A DNA stretch of 64,000 bases, taken from assembly GCF_014191725.1 (NCBI RefSeq), contig NZ_JACHWZ010000007.1:124001-188000 (forward strand), read 5' to 3'. The stretch comes from Microbulbifer rhizosphaerae. Its GTDB lineage: Bacteria > Pseudomonadota > Gammaproteobacteria > Pseudomonadales > Cellvibrionaceae. The stretch's first letter is position 1, and the number at the start of each line of letters is the position of its first letter. Shown one piece after another: positions 9,714-18,966 of this stretch. A model generated the notes under the pieces. That model made no database searches. It was not told the origin of the DNA and worked only from the letters and a program-made list of their open reading frames with translations. Both the position numbers and the translations under genes were made by a program.

Positions 9714-10199
9714 TTATTCGGATTCCGCCAGGTCGAGCAGTGCCCGCCCCGCCAGTCGATACCCGACCCATTCGCTCTGCGGACTGGCGCCTAGTGATTC
9801 GTAAAATTTGATCGCCGGCTCGTTCCAGTCAAGCACGCTCCACTCGAACCTGCCGCAGCCCCTGTCGACGGCGATTCTCGCCAGGTGTTTGAGCAGCGCC
9901 TTGCCGGCGCCATAACCCCTCGCCTCGGGGGTGACGTAGAGATCTTCCAGGTAGAGGCCATTGCGGCCCAGCCAGGTGGAATAATTGAAGAAATAGACCG
10001 CAAAGCCCACCGGCTGCCCGCCATTCTCACAGATCAGCGCGTGGGCGGTGGAGGAGGCACTGAACAAGGATCCTTCGATCAACCGCTCCGTTGCCACTAC
10101 CTCCTGCTCCGCTTTCTCGTAGATGGCCAATTCCCTGATAAACCTGAGAATCAGCGGCACGTCGTCCGCAGTGGCCGCTCTTATTACAAGTTCCGACAT
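9714..10199 (-). CDS. GNAT family N-acetyltransferase (diamine acetyltransferase-like)
   Basis: 161-residue GNAT. The order MSELVIRAATADDVPLILRFIRELAIYE, then ALICENGGQPVGFAVYFFNYSTW and GLYLEDLYVTPEARGYGAGKALL, closely matches proteins annotated as spermidine/diamine N-acetyltransferase-like. The acetyl-CoA loop is RGYGAGKALL. Catalytic-tail motif DWNEPAIKFYESLGA is present. The start at 10199 gives the family N-terminus; an upstream in-frame start at 10220 adds seven residues. The true substrate is not shown. Confidence 0.85.
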   Translation of the reverse strand: MSELVIRAATADDVPLILRFIRELAIYEKAEQEVVATERLIEGSLFSASSTAHALICENGGQPVGFAVYFFNYSTWLGRNGLYLEDLYVTPEARGYGAGKALLKHLARIAVDRGCGRFEWSVLDWNEPAIKFYESLGASPQSEWVGYRLAGRALLDLAESE

Positions 10200-10289
10200 C
10201 GATGGCTCTCCGTTTTGCATCTGTATTTCCCACCGGAGCCGAAAACAGATAAGAAGTTCGGATTCCGGAGAACAATATTTCTCAGTTCC

Positions 10290-11753
10290 CTACAAATCCA
10301 GCTGGGACCAGATTGCATCTATCTTTTTCACCACTTCGGGGTCCCTGGCGATGGGCTCACCCCACTCCCGGTTGGTTTCCCCCGGCCATTTATTGGTGGC
10401 GTCGAAGCCGATCTTGGAACCCAGGCCGGATACCGGGGAGGCGAAGTCCAGGTAGTCGATTGGGGTGTTCTCCACCATCACTGTGTCCCGAGCCGGGTCC
10501 ATGCGCGTGGTCATGGCCCAGATCACATCCTTCCAATCGCGGGCGTTGACGTCGTCGTCGGTGACGATAACGAACTTGGTATACATAAACTGGCGCAGAA
10601 AAGACCAGACTCCCATCATCACCCGCTTGGCGTGGCCGGGGTACTGCTTTTTCATGGTGACCACCGCGAGGCGGTAGGAGCAACCCTCCGGCGGCAGATA
10701 GAAGTCGGTAATTTCCGGAAACTGTTTTTGCAGTATGGGCACGAACACTTCGTTCAGCGCCTCGCCCAGCACCGCCGGTTCGTCCGGCGGGCGGCCGGTG
10801 TAGGTGCTGTGATAAATGGGGCCTTTGCGGTGGGTGATTTTTTCCACCGTGAATACCGGAAAACGGTCCACTTCATTGTAGTAGCCGGTGTGGTCGCCAT
10901 AGGGGCCCTCATCGGCGGTGTCGCCGGGGTGGATAAAGCCCTCCAGCACATACTCGGCGCTTGCCGGCACCTGCAGATCGCTGAGGGTGGCCCCGGCCAC
11001 TTCAGTCTTGTCCCCGCGCAGCAGGCCGGCAAAGGCGTACTCGGACAGGGTGTCGGGCACCGGGGTAACAGCGCCGAGAATGGTGGCGGGGTCCGCGCCC
11101 AGGGCCACCGCCACCGGAAAGGGTTCGCCGGGGTGGCGACTGCACCAGTCGCGGAAATCCAGCGCGCCGCCTCGGTGGGAGAGCCAGCGCATGATCAGGC
11201 GATTCCTGCCCAGCAGTTGCATACGGTAGATACCCAGGTTCTGGCGCTTCTTCTCCGGGCCGCGGGTGATCACCAACGGCCAAGTGATCAGTGGCGCCAC
11301 ATCACCGGGCCAGCAGGTCTGGATGGGCAGTTTGGTGAGATCCACCTGGTCGCCGCTCTGTTCCATCTGCTGGCAGGCGGCTTTGCCCACCACTTTCGGA
11401 CCCATGTTCAACACCTGCCGGAAGACCGGCAGTTTTTCCCAGGCATCGCGCAGGCTCTCCGGTGGTGCGGGCTCTTTGAGAAAGGCCAGCAGTTCGCCCA
11501 CTTCACGCAGCTCGGCGACACTCTCGCGCCCCATGCCCAGGGCTACCCGCTCGGGAGTGCCGAACAGGTTGGCGAGTACCGGGGTGTCAAAGCCGATGGG
11601 GTTTTCAAACAGCAGTGCGGGACCGCCGGCGCGCAGCACCCGGTCGGCAATTTCGGTGATTTCCAGTTTGGGGTCCACCGGGTGCCGGATACGCTTGAGT
11701 AATCCGCGTTTTTCCAGCATTCGGATAAAGTCGCGCAAGTCTTTGTATTTCAT
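10290..11753 (-). CDS. ubiD: 4-hydroxy-3-polyprenylbenzoate decarboxylase UbiD
   Basis: 487-residue prenylated-FMN-dependent decarboxylase of ubiquinone synthesis. The N-terminus [20 protein letters not shown] and the core ([32 protein letters not shown] with acidic active-site residues, and [17 protein letters not shown]) are typical of proteobacterial UbiD. Length is normal. Its location near rho and trxA matches Pseudomonas. The flavin prenyltransferase UbiX is not in the window. Confidence 0.96.
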   Translation of the reverse strand: MKYKDLRDFIRMLEKRGLLKRIRHPVDPKLEITEIADRVLRAGGPALLFENPIGFDTPVLANLFGTPERVALGMGRESVAELREVGELLAFLKEPAPPESLRDAWEKLPVFRQVLNMGPKVVGKAACQQMEQSGDQVDLTKLPIQTCWPGDVAPLITWPLVITRGPEKKRQNLGIYRMQLLGRNRLIMRWLSHRGGALDFRDWCSRHPGEPFPVAVALGADPATILGAVTPVPDTLSEYAFAGLLRGDKTEVAGATLSDLQVPASAEYVLEGFIHPGDTADEGPYGDHTGYYNEVDRFPVFTVEKITHRKGPIYHSTYTGRPPDEPAVLGEALNEVFVPILQKQFPEITDFYLPPEGCSYRLAVVTMKKQYPGHAKRVMMGVWSFLRQFMYTKFVIVTDDDVNARDWKDVIWAMTTRMDPARDTVMVENTPIDYLDFASPVSGLGSKIGFDATNKWPGETNREWGEPIARDPEVVKKIDAIWSQLDL

Positions 11754-11975
11754 ACATTTCCTGGCAGCAGGGGGAATGTCAGTGCGCAGTGTAAAGCAGG
11801 AGAGACAAAATGGGATACCAAAGCGCAGGAAGCACTTGGCCAGCGTTCAGCAACGCAAAGAGGGGAGCGGCCCACACCAATCACACCCTGGCAGTGCTGG
11901 GGCGCAACGGCGGGACCTCAAAAGCGACCCGCAGCTGGCGCTACGGGTCGTTGAAACTGTTTTAGCCGGGATCAG

Positions 11976-11993
11976 CTAAGCCGGACGGCTTAG
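11976..11993 (-). terminator. Inverted repeat at the RRM gene stop codon
   Basis: CTAAGCC and GGCTTAG form a 7-bp stem with a 4-base loop, overlapping the TAA of the RRM gene. There is no run of T after it on the minus strand, so a terminator role is uncertain. A second inverted repeat, CGACCCG/CGGGTCG (11925-11931 and 11944-11950), lies between this gene and ubiD. Confidence 0.35.
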
Positions 11994-12268
11994 AAGCGGG
12001 GACGACGCGGACGGTCTGAACGGTCTTCCCGAGGCTTGGCTTCATTGACGCGGATGTTACGGCCGGACAGCGGCTTGTCGTTCATCTCTTCGATCGCTTT
12101 GCGCGCTTCGTCGTCGTTCGGCATTTCTACGAAACCGAAACCTTTAGAACGGCCAGTCTCACGGTCGGTAATAACAGTAGCCCGAGAGATTTCCCCGAAT
12201 GCACCGAAAGCTTCGTTCAGGTCATCAGAGGTAACGCCGTAGGCCAGATTTCCAATATAGATATTCAC
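11990..12268 (-). CDS. RRM-domain RNA-binding protein
   Basis: 92-residue single RNA-recognition-motif protein. RNP-2 is NIYIGNLAYG at the N-terminus and RNP-1 is KGFGFVEM at about residues 42-49. A short basic Arg-rich tail (EDRSDRPRRPRF) follows. Bacterial proteins of this type are often cold-induced; that is family knowledge, not shown here. A 9-bp perfect hairpin lies about 95 bases upstream of its start. Confidence 0.92.
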   Translation of the reverse strand: MNIYIGNLAYGVTSDDLNEAFGAFGEISRATVITDRETGRSKGFGFVEMPNDDEARKAIEEMNDKPLSGRNIRVNEAKPREDRSDRPRRPRF

Positions 12269-12361
12269 AAAAAGTTCTCACTAGGTATGTGGGCTGTCGT
12301 GCAGTCACAAATGAATAACCAGCTCCACCAGATCATCCATCTGAGATTGGCCTTTGTTGAT

Positions 12362-12385
12362 TCAGGCGGCTTGCGGGCCGCCTGA
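12362..12385 (-). promoter_or_regulatory. Strong hairpin between rho and the RRM gene
   Basis: TCAGGCGGC (12362-12370) and GCCGCCTGA (12377-12385) form a perfect 9-bp stem with a 6-base loop. It lies downstream of rho and in the leader of the RRM gene, both on the minus strand. No T-run follows, so it could be a processing or stability element, a rho-gene 3' end, or a leader structure of a cold-responsive mRNA. Confidence 0.45.
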
Positions 12386-12486
12386 GGCCAATTCGGTCGG
12401 GCGTTGTGCATATCCAGCGCCGCAATGTGGGCCTTTATATGCTTAACGGCTTACCTTTTCAATACAATTCGGCGCAAATAGCCCCG

Positions 12487-13746
12487 TTACTTTCGTTTCA
12501 TGGACAGGAAGAATTCGTCGTTGGTCTTGAAGTCCTTCAGCCTGTCCACCAGAAACTCGGTGGATGCCACATCTTCCATATCGTGCAGCAGCTTGCGCAG
12601 GATCCAAACCCGCTGCAGCTCGCCCTCGGGCATCAGCAGCTCCTCGCGGCGGGTGCCGGAACGGCGCACATTGATCGCCGGGTAGACACGCTTCTCAGCG
12701 ATTTTGCGATCCAGCTGCAGTTCCATATTGCCGGTGCCCTTGAACTCTTCGAAGATCACCTCATCCATTTTAGACCCGGTGTCGACCAGCGCGGTGGCGA
12801 TAATGGACAGGCTGCCACCCTCCTCGATGTTGCGCGCGGCGCCGAAGAAGCGCTTGGGGCGCTCCAAGGCGTGGGCGTCCACACCGCCGGTGAGCACCTT
12901 GCCGGAGGAGGGCACCGTCGTGTTGTAAGCGCGCGCCAGGCGGGTGATGGAGTCCAGCAGGATCACCACGTCCTTCTTGTGCTCCACCAGGCGCTTGGCC
13001 TTTTCGATGACCATTTCCGCCACTTGTACGTGGCGCGCCGGCGGCTCGTCGAAGGTGGAGGCCACCACTTCGCCACGCACGGAACGCTGCATTTCGGTTA
13101 CTTCCTCCGGGCGCTCATCGATCAGCAGCACGATCAGGTGGCACTCCGGGCTGTTGCGGGTGATCGCCTGGGCGATGTTCTGCAACATGATGGTCTTGCC
13201 CGCCTTCGGCGGCGCCACGATCAACCCCCGCTGGCCTTTGCCGATGGGCGCCACCAAGTCGATGATGCGGCCGATCAGGTCCTCGGAGGATCCGTTACCA
13301 CATTCCAGGGTCAGTCGGTCGTTGGGAAACAGGGGGGTGAGGTTTTCGAACAGGATCTTGTTGCGGGCATTTTCCGGCTTGTCGAAATTGATTTCGCTGA
13401 CCTTGAGCAGTGCGAAATAGCGCTCGCCCTCTTTTGGCGGGCGGATCTTGCCGGATATGGAATCGCCGGTGCGCAGGTTAAACCGGCGTATCTGGCTGGG
13501 GGACACATAGATATCGTCCGGGCCCGCCAGATAGGAGGAATCGGCGGAGCGTAAAAAACCAAAACCGTCCTGAAGGATTTCCAATACGCCGTCGCCGTAT
13601 ATGTCTTCTCCGCTCTTGGCGTGGCGCTTGAGGATATTGAAGATAATATCCTGTTTGCGCGACCGGGCCAGGTTTTCAAGGCCCATGCCTTTGGCGATTT
13701 CAATCAATTCTTCAATGGGTTTGGTTTTTAATTCGGAAAGATTCAT
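12487..13746 (-). CDS. rho: Transcription termination factor Rho
   Basis: 419-residue hexameric RNA-DNA helicase that ends untranslated transcripts. The N-terminal Rho_N domain ([20 protein letters not shown]) is followed by the RNA-binding cold-shock-like domain ([24 protein letters not shown] region) and the ATPase core with Walker [19 protein letters not shown] and [16 protein letters not shown]. Length equals that of E. coli Rho. It is co-oriented with trxA upstream, the common gene order. Confidence 0.98.
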   Translation of the reverse strand: MNLSELKTKPIEELIEIAKGMGLENLARSRKQDIIFNILKRHAKSGEDIYGDGVLEILQDGFGFLRSADSSYLAGPDDIYVSPSQIRRFNLRTGDSISGKIRPPKEGERYFALLKVSEINFDKPENARNKILFENLTPLFPNDRLTLECGNGSSEDLIGRIIDLVAPIGKGQRGLIVAPPKAGKTIMLQNIAQAITRNSPECHLIVLLIDERPEEVTEMQRSVRGEVVASTFDEPPARHVQVAEMVIEKAKRLVEHKKDVVILLDSITRLARAYNTTVPSSGKVLTGGVDAHALERPKRFFGAARNIEEGGSLSIIATALVDTGSKMDEVIFEEFKGTGNMELQLDRKIAEKRVYPAINVRRSGTRREELLMPEGELQRVWILRKLLHDMEDVASTEFLVDRLKDFKTNDEFFLSMKRK

Positions 13747-14119
13747 ACCAATTGCTTTATTAAGGTTTCTGTTGTCAGTTGGCGCGGACGCGCCGGATAT
13801 TCATGGGGAGGGGGTTTAATTGATTCCGCTGTTGCCCACGCCACTGTGGTGCCGCACTCGACTCTCGCGCCAGGACAAACTCACATGTTGCACTGCCCGT
13901 CCGGCAGCTATAGCCAATTGCTACGGATAAGTTCGATTCGAGGAGTTTGTGCGCCGGAGTGGTCTACACGGTTACCGTGTGGAGGGGCGACTTTGTTCAG
14001 CTCGGTTTAAGAATCTGTGCTTGCTTCGTCTGGATTACAAGAATACTAGGCAGTATAACGGCAGTTTGCCATCCTGCAAAGGAAATTTATTTGCCCCTGC
14101 AGGATGACCCAGCCGCAGC
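13747..14119 (-). promoter_or_regulatory. rho leader / trxA-rho intergenic region
   Basis: 373 bases without a gene. A long leader is usual for rho, which is autoregulated by early termination in E. coli; that role is inferred here. Two short palindromes are visible: GGCGC/GCGCC (13781-13794), close to the rho start, and ACACGGT/ACCGTGT (13966-13980). CATCCTGC/GCAGGATG arms near 14070-14108, just after trxA, lack a T-tail. No coding frame was seen. Confidence 0.4.
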
Positions 14120-14449
14120 CTAGAGCTGGCTGTCGATAAACTCGGTCAGCTGCGCGCGGGACAGGGCGCCCACCTTGGTGCCCTCCACGTTGCCGCCCTT
14201 GAACAGCAGCAGGGTGGGGATGCCGCGCACGTTGTACTTGGCCGGAGTCTCTTTGTTGGCATCCACGTCGACCTTGCAGATCTTCAACTTGTCGCCGTAG
14301 TGGTTCGCCAGGTCGTCCAGCACCGGAGCGATCATCTTGCAGGGACCGCACCAGGTCGCCCAGAAATCCACCAGCACCGGCCCTTCGGCCTTGAGTACTT
14401 CGGCTTCGAATTCGGCGTCAGTCACGTTGACGATTGCATGCTCGCTCAT
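14120..14449 (-). CDS. trxA: Thioredoxin 1
   Basis: 109-residue cytosolic thiol-disulfide reductase. The active site is WCGPC, with Cys at 34 and 37, and the cis-Pro lies in RGIPTLLLFKGG. Length and N-terminus (MSEHAIVNVTDAEFEAEVL) match gammaproteobacterial TrxA. It is directly upstream of rho on the same strand, as in many gammaproteobacteria. Confidence 0.97.
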   Translation of the reverse strand: MSEHAIVNVTDAEFEAEVLKAEGPVLVDFWATWCGPCKMIAPVLDDLANHYGDKLKICKVDVDANKETPAKYNVRGIPTLLLFKGGNVEGTKVGALSRAQLTEFIDSQL

Positions 14450-14549
14450 ATTGGCTTCCCGTTCTTACAGTTACTTTGACCCGGTCCGCGGGTATATTCA
14501 GACATGATAAGGACTGCCTGCCCGCCCCCGCAAGGTATTGGCTTCCCCC

Positions 14550-15776
14550 TTAGTGGGGATTGCGCCAGCGGCTTTCAAGGCCAGGGTCTGTTAACACTAG
14601 AAAACGCTGCAGTATCTCGTCCAGATAGTCGAAACCAAAGGCGCTGGCCGCAATGCGTCTCTCCAGGGGCTGCACCAGCTCCATCGCCCGCAGCCCCGGC
14701 CACCGCTGTTCGAGCACCGCAAGGGAGAGACCGGTGTAGGCCGGGAAGGTTTCCCGCGGCACACCGTCCACCAGGCGCAGCGCATTCATCAGGAATTCCA
14801 CCGGCAGTTCGTCGTGGGCGATGGCTTCAGCGCGGGGCGATGCCAACACGCCGGCGGTTTCCTCAAGCAGCGCCAGGTAGTCGCGCGGCGCGCGGGTGCG
14901 GCGACTGCGCACCAGATTCCCTTCGCCCAGCAGCGTAACCTTTCCGTGGGCCCCGGCGCCGATGCCGAGATAATCGCCAAAAGACCAATAGTTCAGGTTG
15001 TGCCTGGCCGCCAGTCCGGGCCGGCTGTAGGCGGATACTTCGTAGCGCCCATAGCCCTGCTCCGCCAGGTATTCGCGGCCACCGGCCTGCATGGCGGCGA
15101 TACGAGCGGAGCCGGGAGTGGGCGGCGGCGCATTGTAGAAGGCGGTGTTGGGCTCGATGGTGAGCTGGTACCAGGAGATATGTTCCGGCTCCAGTTCCAC
15201 CGCGCGGCGCAGGTCCGCCAGCGCCTGCTCCCCGGTCTGCTTTGGCAGGCCGTGCATCAGGTCCAGGTTGATATTGTCGAACCCGGCGCGGCGCGCCATG
15301 CCCAGCGCCTCGGCTGCCTCGTCGCCGGTGTGGATGCGTCCCAGGTTGTGCAGCTGCTGCGGATCGAAACTCTGCACGCCGATGGACAGGCGGTTGACCC
15401 CGGCGGCGCGGTAGCCGGCAAACTTCTCCTGTTCGAAGGTGCCCGGATTGGCCTCCAGGGTGATCTCAATATCGTCGGCGAACCCCACCGCCCTTTCCGC
15501 CGCTTCCAGCACGGCGCGGATGGCCGCTGGGGAGAACAGGCTGGGGGTGCCGCCGCCGAAGAAGATCGACACCAGCCGGCGCCCCTGGACCCAGGCCAGT
15601 TGGCTGTGCAGGTCGCGCTTCAGTTGCGCCACATACTCCGCCTCGGGCAGTCCGTCCTTCGCCTGGTGAGCGCCCGCGGCCAACTGATGAGAGTTAAAAT
15701 CGCAATAAGGACATTTGCGCACACACCAGGGAATATGCACATAGAGACTGAGCGGCGGCAGCTGCAGTTTATTCAC
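14550..15776 (-). CDS. hemW: Radical SAM heme chaperone HemW
   Basis: Radical SAM protein that delivers heme; formerly called an oxygen-independent coproporphyrinogen oxidase. The [4Fe-4S]-SAM motif is [10 protein letters not shown] near the N-terminus, with GGGTPSLF after it. HemW-type rather than HemN-type features include the C-terminal domain ([24 protein letters not shown]). I choose the GTG at 15776 ([18 protein letters not shown]), which overlaps the rdgB stop by eight bases. An ATG at 15815 would add 13 residues inside rdgB. Confidence 0.92.
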   Translation of the reverse strand: MNKLQLPPLSLYVHIPWCVRKCPYCDFNSHQLAAGAHQAKDGLPEAEYVAQLKRDLHSQLAWVQGRRLVSIFFGGGTPSLFSPAAIRAVLEAAERAVGFADDIEITLEANPGTFEQEKFAGYRAAGVNRLSIGVQSFDPQQLHNLGRIHTGDEAAEALGMARRAGFDNINLDLMHGLPKQTGEQALADLRRAVELEPEHISWYQLTIEPNTAFYNAPPPTPGSARIAAMQAGGREYLAEQGYGRYEVSAYSRPGLAARHNLNYWSFGDYLGIGAGAHGKVTLLGEGNLVRSRRTRAPRDYLALLEETAGVLASPRAEAIAHDELPVEFLMNALRLVDGVPRETFPAYTGLSLAVLEQRWPGLRAMELVQPLERRIAASAFGFDYLDEILQRFLVLTDPGLESRWRNPH

Positions 15777-16383
15777 GGCCGGGACACTGCATCTGCTCGC
15801 GCCATAGAGTGGCAAACGCCTGCACCGCCTGGCCGCGGTGGCTGATTCGGTTTTTCACTTCCCGCGGAAGCTGCGCGGAGGACATGCCCTCGGACTCCAC
15901 ATAGAACAGCGGATCGTAACCGAAACCCTGTTCGCCCGCGGGCTCTTCCAGAATGCGCCCGCACCAGCGCGCAATGCACACCAGCGGTATGGGGTCGTCG
16001 TAGCGGCGCACAAAGGCCAGCGCGCAGTGAAAACTGGCGGTGCGCTCGGCTTCGGGCACGTCGGCCAGCATCTGCAGCAGCTTGTGGTTGTTGTCCGCGT
16101 CGCTGACGTCCTCGCCGGCGTAGCGCGCGGAGTAGATGCCCGGGGCGCCGTCCAGTGCGTCCACCGCCAGCCCGGAGTCGTCCGCCAGCGCCGGCAGACC
16201 ACTGATTCGACTGGCGTGGCGCGCCTTGATCAAGGCGTTCTCAATAAAGCTGAGACCGGTCTCCTCGATCTCCGGCACCTGAAATTCCGACTGAGGTACC
16301 ACCTGGATCTGCCAGTTGGCGAACAACTGGGAAAACTCGTTCAGCTTGCCTGCATTGCCGCTGGCCAATACAACTCTGTTCAA
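15769..16383 (-). CDS. rdgB: RdgB/HAM1 non-canonical purine NTP pyrophosphatase
   Basis: 204-residue house-cleaning enzyme that hydrolyses dITP, XTP and ITP to monophosphates. Signature residues are in [39 protein letters not shown] and [10 protein letters not shown] choose TTG at 16383, preceded by GAGAG at good spacing, which gives the family-like start [14 protein letters not shown] at 16404 is the alternative. It is followed by an overlapping hemW and preceded by a DUF4426 gene, as in Pseudomonas. Confidence 0.93.
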   Translation of the reverse strand: MNRVVLASGNAGKLNEFSQLFANWQIQVVPQSEFQVPEIEETGLSFIENALIKARHASRISGLPALADDSGLAVDALDGAPGIYSARYAGEDVSDADNNHKLLQMLADVPEAERTASFHCALAFVRRYDDPIPLVCIARWCGRILEEPAGEQGFGYDPLFYVESEGMSSAQLPREVKNRISHRGQAVQAFATLWREQMQCPGRE

Positions 16384-16465
16384 TGGTTCTCTCTGTCTCT
16401 CCAAAACGCCAAAACGGCAGGACCGCCTTTTTGGCCAGCCGCAGGCTACCCCCAGATGGGAATAC

Positions 16466-16918
16466 TCAGTCTTTTTCCAGTTTGCGCTGGAAAGTCACCT
16501 CCTCCTTGTCGCCGTTGGGCAGCACCACGGAGATAGTGAAGTTGAGATTCTCTTCATCATCGAAACGCAGCGGCGCCAGGTAATAGGCCGCGTCGCCCTC
16601 GCGAATCTCTATAAACTCCAGCAGCCGCGACTGCTGGATCAGGTTGGTGGCGCTGCCGGAAACCTCGGCGGGCAGGCCATGGGCGCCGCCCTCTTTCTTC
16701 ACCACCGAAATATTCACGAATGCGCGGTCCTTGGCGCGCACCAGCCGGTAGCGTTGTGCTATCTCCGGCTTGATAAACTCGCTGTTGAATACCGAGTAGA
16801 TCACCCGGTACTCACCGAAATCCTCGTAGCTCTTGATGACCTTGGCCTCCTGCGCAGCAGCGCTCACAGACCAGAACAACAGCGCCACCGCGGCAGCTGC
16901 AGCCAGGATACGTTTCAC
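16466..16918 (-). CDS. DUF4426 periplasmic protein
   Basis: 150-residue exported protein of unknown function. The GTG start has an excellent GGAGG site six bases upstream. A cleavable signal peptide ends near AAAQEAK (about residue 23). The remainder is a beta-rich domain containing [24 protein letters not shown] and ending [19 protein letters not shown], which I recognise as DUF4426. It sits between metW and rdgB, the same place as in Pseudomonas. Confidence 0.87.
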   Translation of the reverse strand: MKRILAAAAAVALLFWSVSAAAQEAKVIKSYEDFGEYRVIYSVFNSEFIKPEIAQRYRLVRAKDRAFVNISVVKKEGGAHGLPAEVSGSATNLIQQSRLLEFIEIREGDAAYYLAPLRFDDEENLNFTISVVLPNGDKEEVTFQRKLEKD

Positions 16919-17053
16919 GCTTCACCTCCTGTTATCGTTTAGAAAGGTCTGTCCACTCAGGCTGGCTGGGCCCAGCGCGAGCCGGGAAAAGCCAGTGGAA
17001 CCGCGCATCCGCGCGGAGCGGCCATCCGACAGCATTTCCCTGGCGACGTCAAG

Positions 17054-17078
17054 AATTGATCAGGGAGGATCAATTTTT
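17054..17078. terminator. Hairpin terminator downstream of metW
   Basis: AATTGATC (17054-17061) and GATCAATT (17068-17075) form an 8-bp stem. It is followed by T residues on the plus strand and, less strongly, TCTT on the minus strand. It lies 17 bases after the metW stop and ahead of the DUF4426 gene, so it probably ends the metXW transcript. Confidence 0.55.
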
Positions 17079-17094
17079 GACAGTAGGTATAAGT

Positions 17095-17688
17095 TTAGCG
17101 AGTCAGGTGGTAGATCGCCGTCTCCCCAAACAGGTTGGGAATAAAATCCTTGAAAGCGCGGCCCACAGCCGTTTCGGATACTACCTGGCGGTGCAGGATA
17201 GTCCAGCTGTTCTCCCGGCACAGCACCTCGAAATCGCGGAAAGTACAAAAGTGAATATTGGGCGTGTCATACCACTCGTAGGGTAATAAATCCGACACCG
17301 GCATACGCCCGGAGAAAGCCAGGTGCCAGCGCGCCTTCCACTGCCCGAAATTGGGGAAGGTGATGATGCACTCGCGCCCCACGCGCAGCATCTCGCGCAC
17401 CACCAGGTGCGGCTGGCGCAGGGTCTGCAGTGCCTGGGTCATCACCACGGTGTCGAAGCTGCCGTCGGCGAAATTGCCCAGGCCGGCGTCCAGGTTTTGC
17501 TCCACCACGCTGACGCCATTCGCCACGCACAGCTCTATCTGCTCGGGATCGATCTCCAGGCCGTAGCCGCTCACCTGCTTGTTGTCGGCCAATTGCCGCA
17601 AAAGCATGCCGTCGCCGCAGCCCAGGTCGAGCACGCGGGTTCGGGGGGCTATCCAGTTCTGGATCACGTCCAGGTCGACTCGCATCAT
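17095..17688 (-). CDS. metW: Methionine biosynthesis protein MetW
   Basis: 197-residue class I methyltransferase-fold protein always paired with metX. The SAM-binding motif [16 protein letters not shown] is present, as are [20 protein letters not shown] and the C-terminal [11 protein letters not shown]. The start ATG at 17688 overlaps the metX stop (ATGA), so translation is coupled. MetW is needed with MetX for homoserine acylation in several proteobacteria; the precise activity is unresolved. Confidence 0.95.
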   Translation of the reverse strand: MMRVDLDVIQNWIAPRTRVLDLGCGDGMLLRQLADNKQVSGYGLEIDPEQIELCVANGVSVVEQNLDAGLGNFADGSFDTVVMTQALQTLRQPHLVVREMLRVGRECIITFPNFGQWKARWHLAFSGRMPVSDLLPYEWYDTPNIHFCTFRDFEVLCRENSWTILHRQVVSETAVGRAFKDFIPNLFGETAIYHLTR

Positions 17689-18890
17689 GGCTTCGCCCCT
17701 CGCCCTGTCACTTCGGCAGCCACGCTGTCCATATAGGCAGCGAACACCCGCCGGTAGCGCTCGTTTGGCAACAAAAAGGCGTCGTGCCCCATGGGGGAGT
17801 CGATCTCCGCGTAGCTCACCGGTACATTCGCATGCATCAGGGCGGCGGCGATTTCCCGCGAGCGTTCCGGGGCGAAACGCCAGTCGGAGGTGAAGGACAC
17901 CAGCAGGAATTTGCACTTCGCGTGGGAGAAGGCCGCCACCGGGTCGTCGCCGTACTCCCGCGCCAGATCGAAGTAGTCCAGCGCCCGGGTCATCAGGATA
18001 TAGGTGTTGGGGTCGAAGCTGGCGGAGAAGGTGTCCCCCTGGTGGCGCAGATAGCTCTGTACCTGGAACTCCACCTGCTCTTCCACACCCTGGCGGAAAG
18101 TGCCCGAGCGCAGCTCGCGGCCGAATTTCTTGCCCAGGCCGTCATCGGACAAATAAGTGATATGGCCGATCATTCGCGCCACCGCCAGGCCGCGCCGGGG
18201 CAGCTTGCCCTCTTCCAGGTAGCGGCCGCCGCAGAAGTCCGGGTCAGAGGTGATGGCCTGGCGGGCGGTCTCGTTGAAGGCGATATTCTGCGCGGACAAC
18301 TTCATCGCCGAGGCGATCACCACCGCGTGGCGCAGCCGTTGCGGATACTCCAGCGCCCAGCGCATGGCCTGCATGCCCCCCAGGCTGCCACCCACCACCG
18401 CGGCCCACTGTTCTATCCCCAGCAGATCCGCCAGCCGCGCCTGGCTGTGCACCCAGTCGCGCACCCGCAGCGGCGGGAAATCCGGCCCCCAGGGCAAGCC
18501 GCTCTGCGGATTGGTGGATGCGGGACCGGTGGAACCGTGGCAACCCCCCAGGTTGTTCAGGGACACCACGAAGAACTTGTCGGTATCGATGGGCTTGCCG
18601 GGGCCGATATACTGATCCCACCAGCCAGGGCGACGATCCTCCGCGCGGTGGTAACCGGCGGCGTGGTGGTGACCGGAGAGCGCGTGGCAGATCAACACCG
18701 CATTGCTTTTGTCCGCATTGAGTTCGCCGTAGGTCTCGTACACCAGGGTGTAGTCCCCCAGGCTGCGGCCGCAGGCCAGTCTCAACGGCTCACTGAAGGT
18801 ATGGCTGCGGGGCGCGACTATGCCCACCGAGTCGGCGGGCAGAGGTTCGCTGTGGCGGCTGGCGGTTTCCGACGGCACGAATCGATCCAC
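17685..18890 (-). CDS. metX: Homoserine O-acyltransferase MetX
   Basis: 401-residue alpha/beta-hydrolase-fold acyltransferase that activates homoserine in methionine synthesis. Landmarks: [23 protein letters not shown], oxyanion region [11 protein letters not shown], nucleophile [12 protein letters not shown], and C-terminal catalytic His in [11 protein letters not shown]. Proteobacterial MetX paired with MetW often uses succinyl-CoA, so the acyl donor is left open. The start is GTG, and the first dozen residues are poorly conserved. Confidence 0.95.
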   Translation of the reverse strand: MDRFVPSETASRHSEPLPADSVGIVAPRSHTFSEPLRLACGRSLGDYTLVYETYGELNADKSNAVLICHALSGHHHAAGYHRAEDRRPGWWDQYIGPGKPIDTDKFFVVSLNNLGGCHGSTGPASTNPQSGLPWGPDFPPLRVRDWVHSQARLADLLGIEQWAAVVGGSLGGMQAMRWALEYPQRLRHAVVIASAMKLSAQNIAFNETARQAITSDPDFCGGRYLEEGKLPRRGLAVARMIGHITYLSDDGLGKKFGRELRSGTFRQGVEEQVEFQVQSYLRHQGDTFSASFDPNTYILMTRALDYFDLAREYGDDPVAAFSHAKCKFLLVSFTSDWRFAPERSREIAAALMHANVPVSYAEIDSPMGHDAFLLPNERYRRVFAAYMDSVAAEVTGRGAKP

Positions 18891-18966
18891 AAAACTGAAA
18901 GGACGGGAAGTGTACGGGAAAAGCGGCGCCGGCCGAAAGTGGCGGCGCCGGTGATCGCGGACACCA

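Noticed and set aside
9885..11702. 605-codon plus-strand frame opposite ubiD and a GNAT gene
   Set aside because: It spans two well-supported minus-strand genes and has no recognisable domain.
14070..14108. Terminator after trxA
   Set aside because: CATCCTGC and GCAGGATG arms exist, but the loop is over 20 bases and no T-run follows on the minus strand.
16384..16404. TTG start of rdgB at 16404
   Set aside because: The TTG at 16383 has a better-placed GAGAG site and gives the family-length N-terminus.
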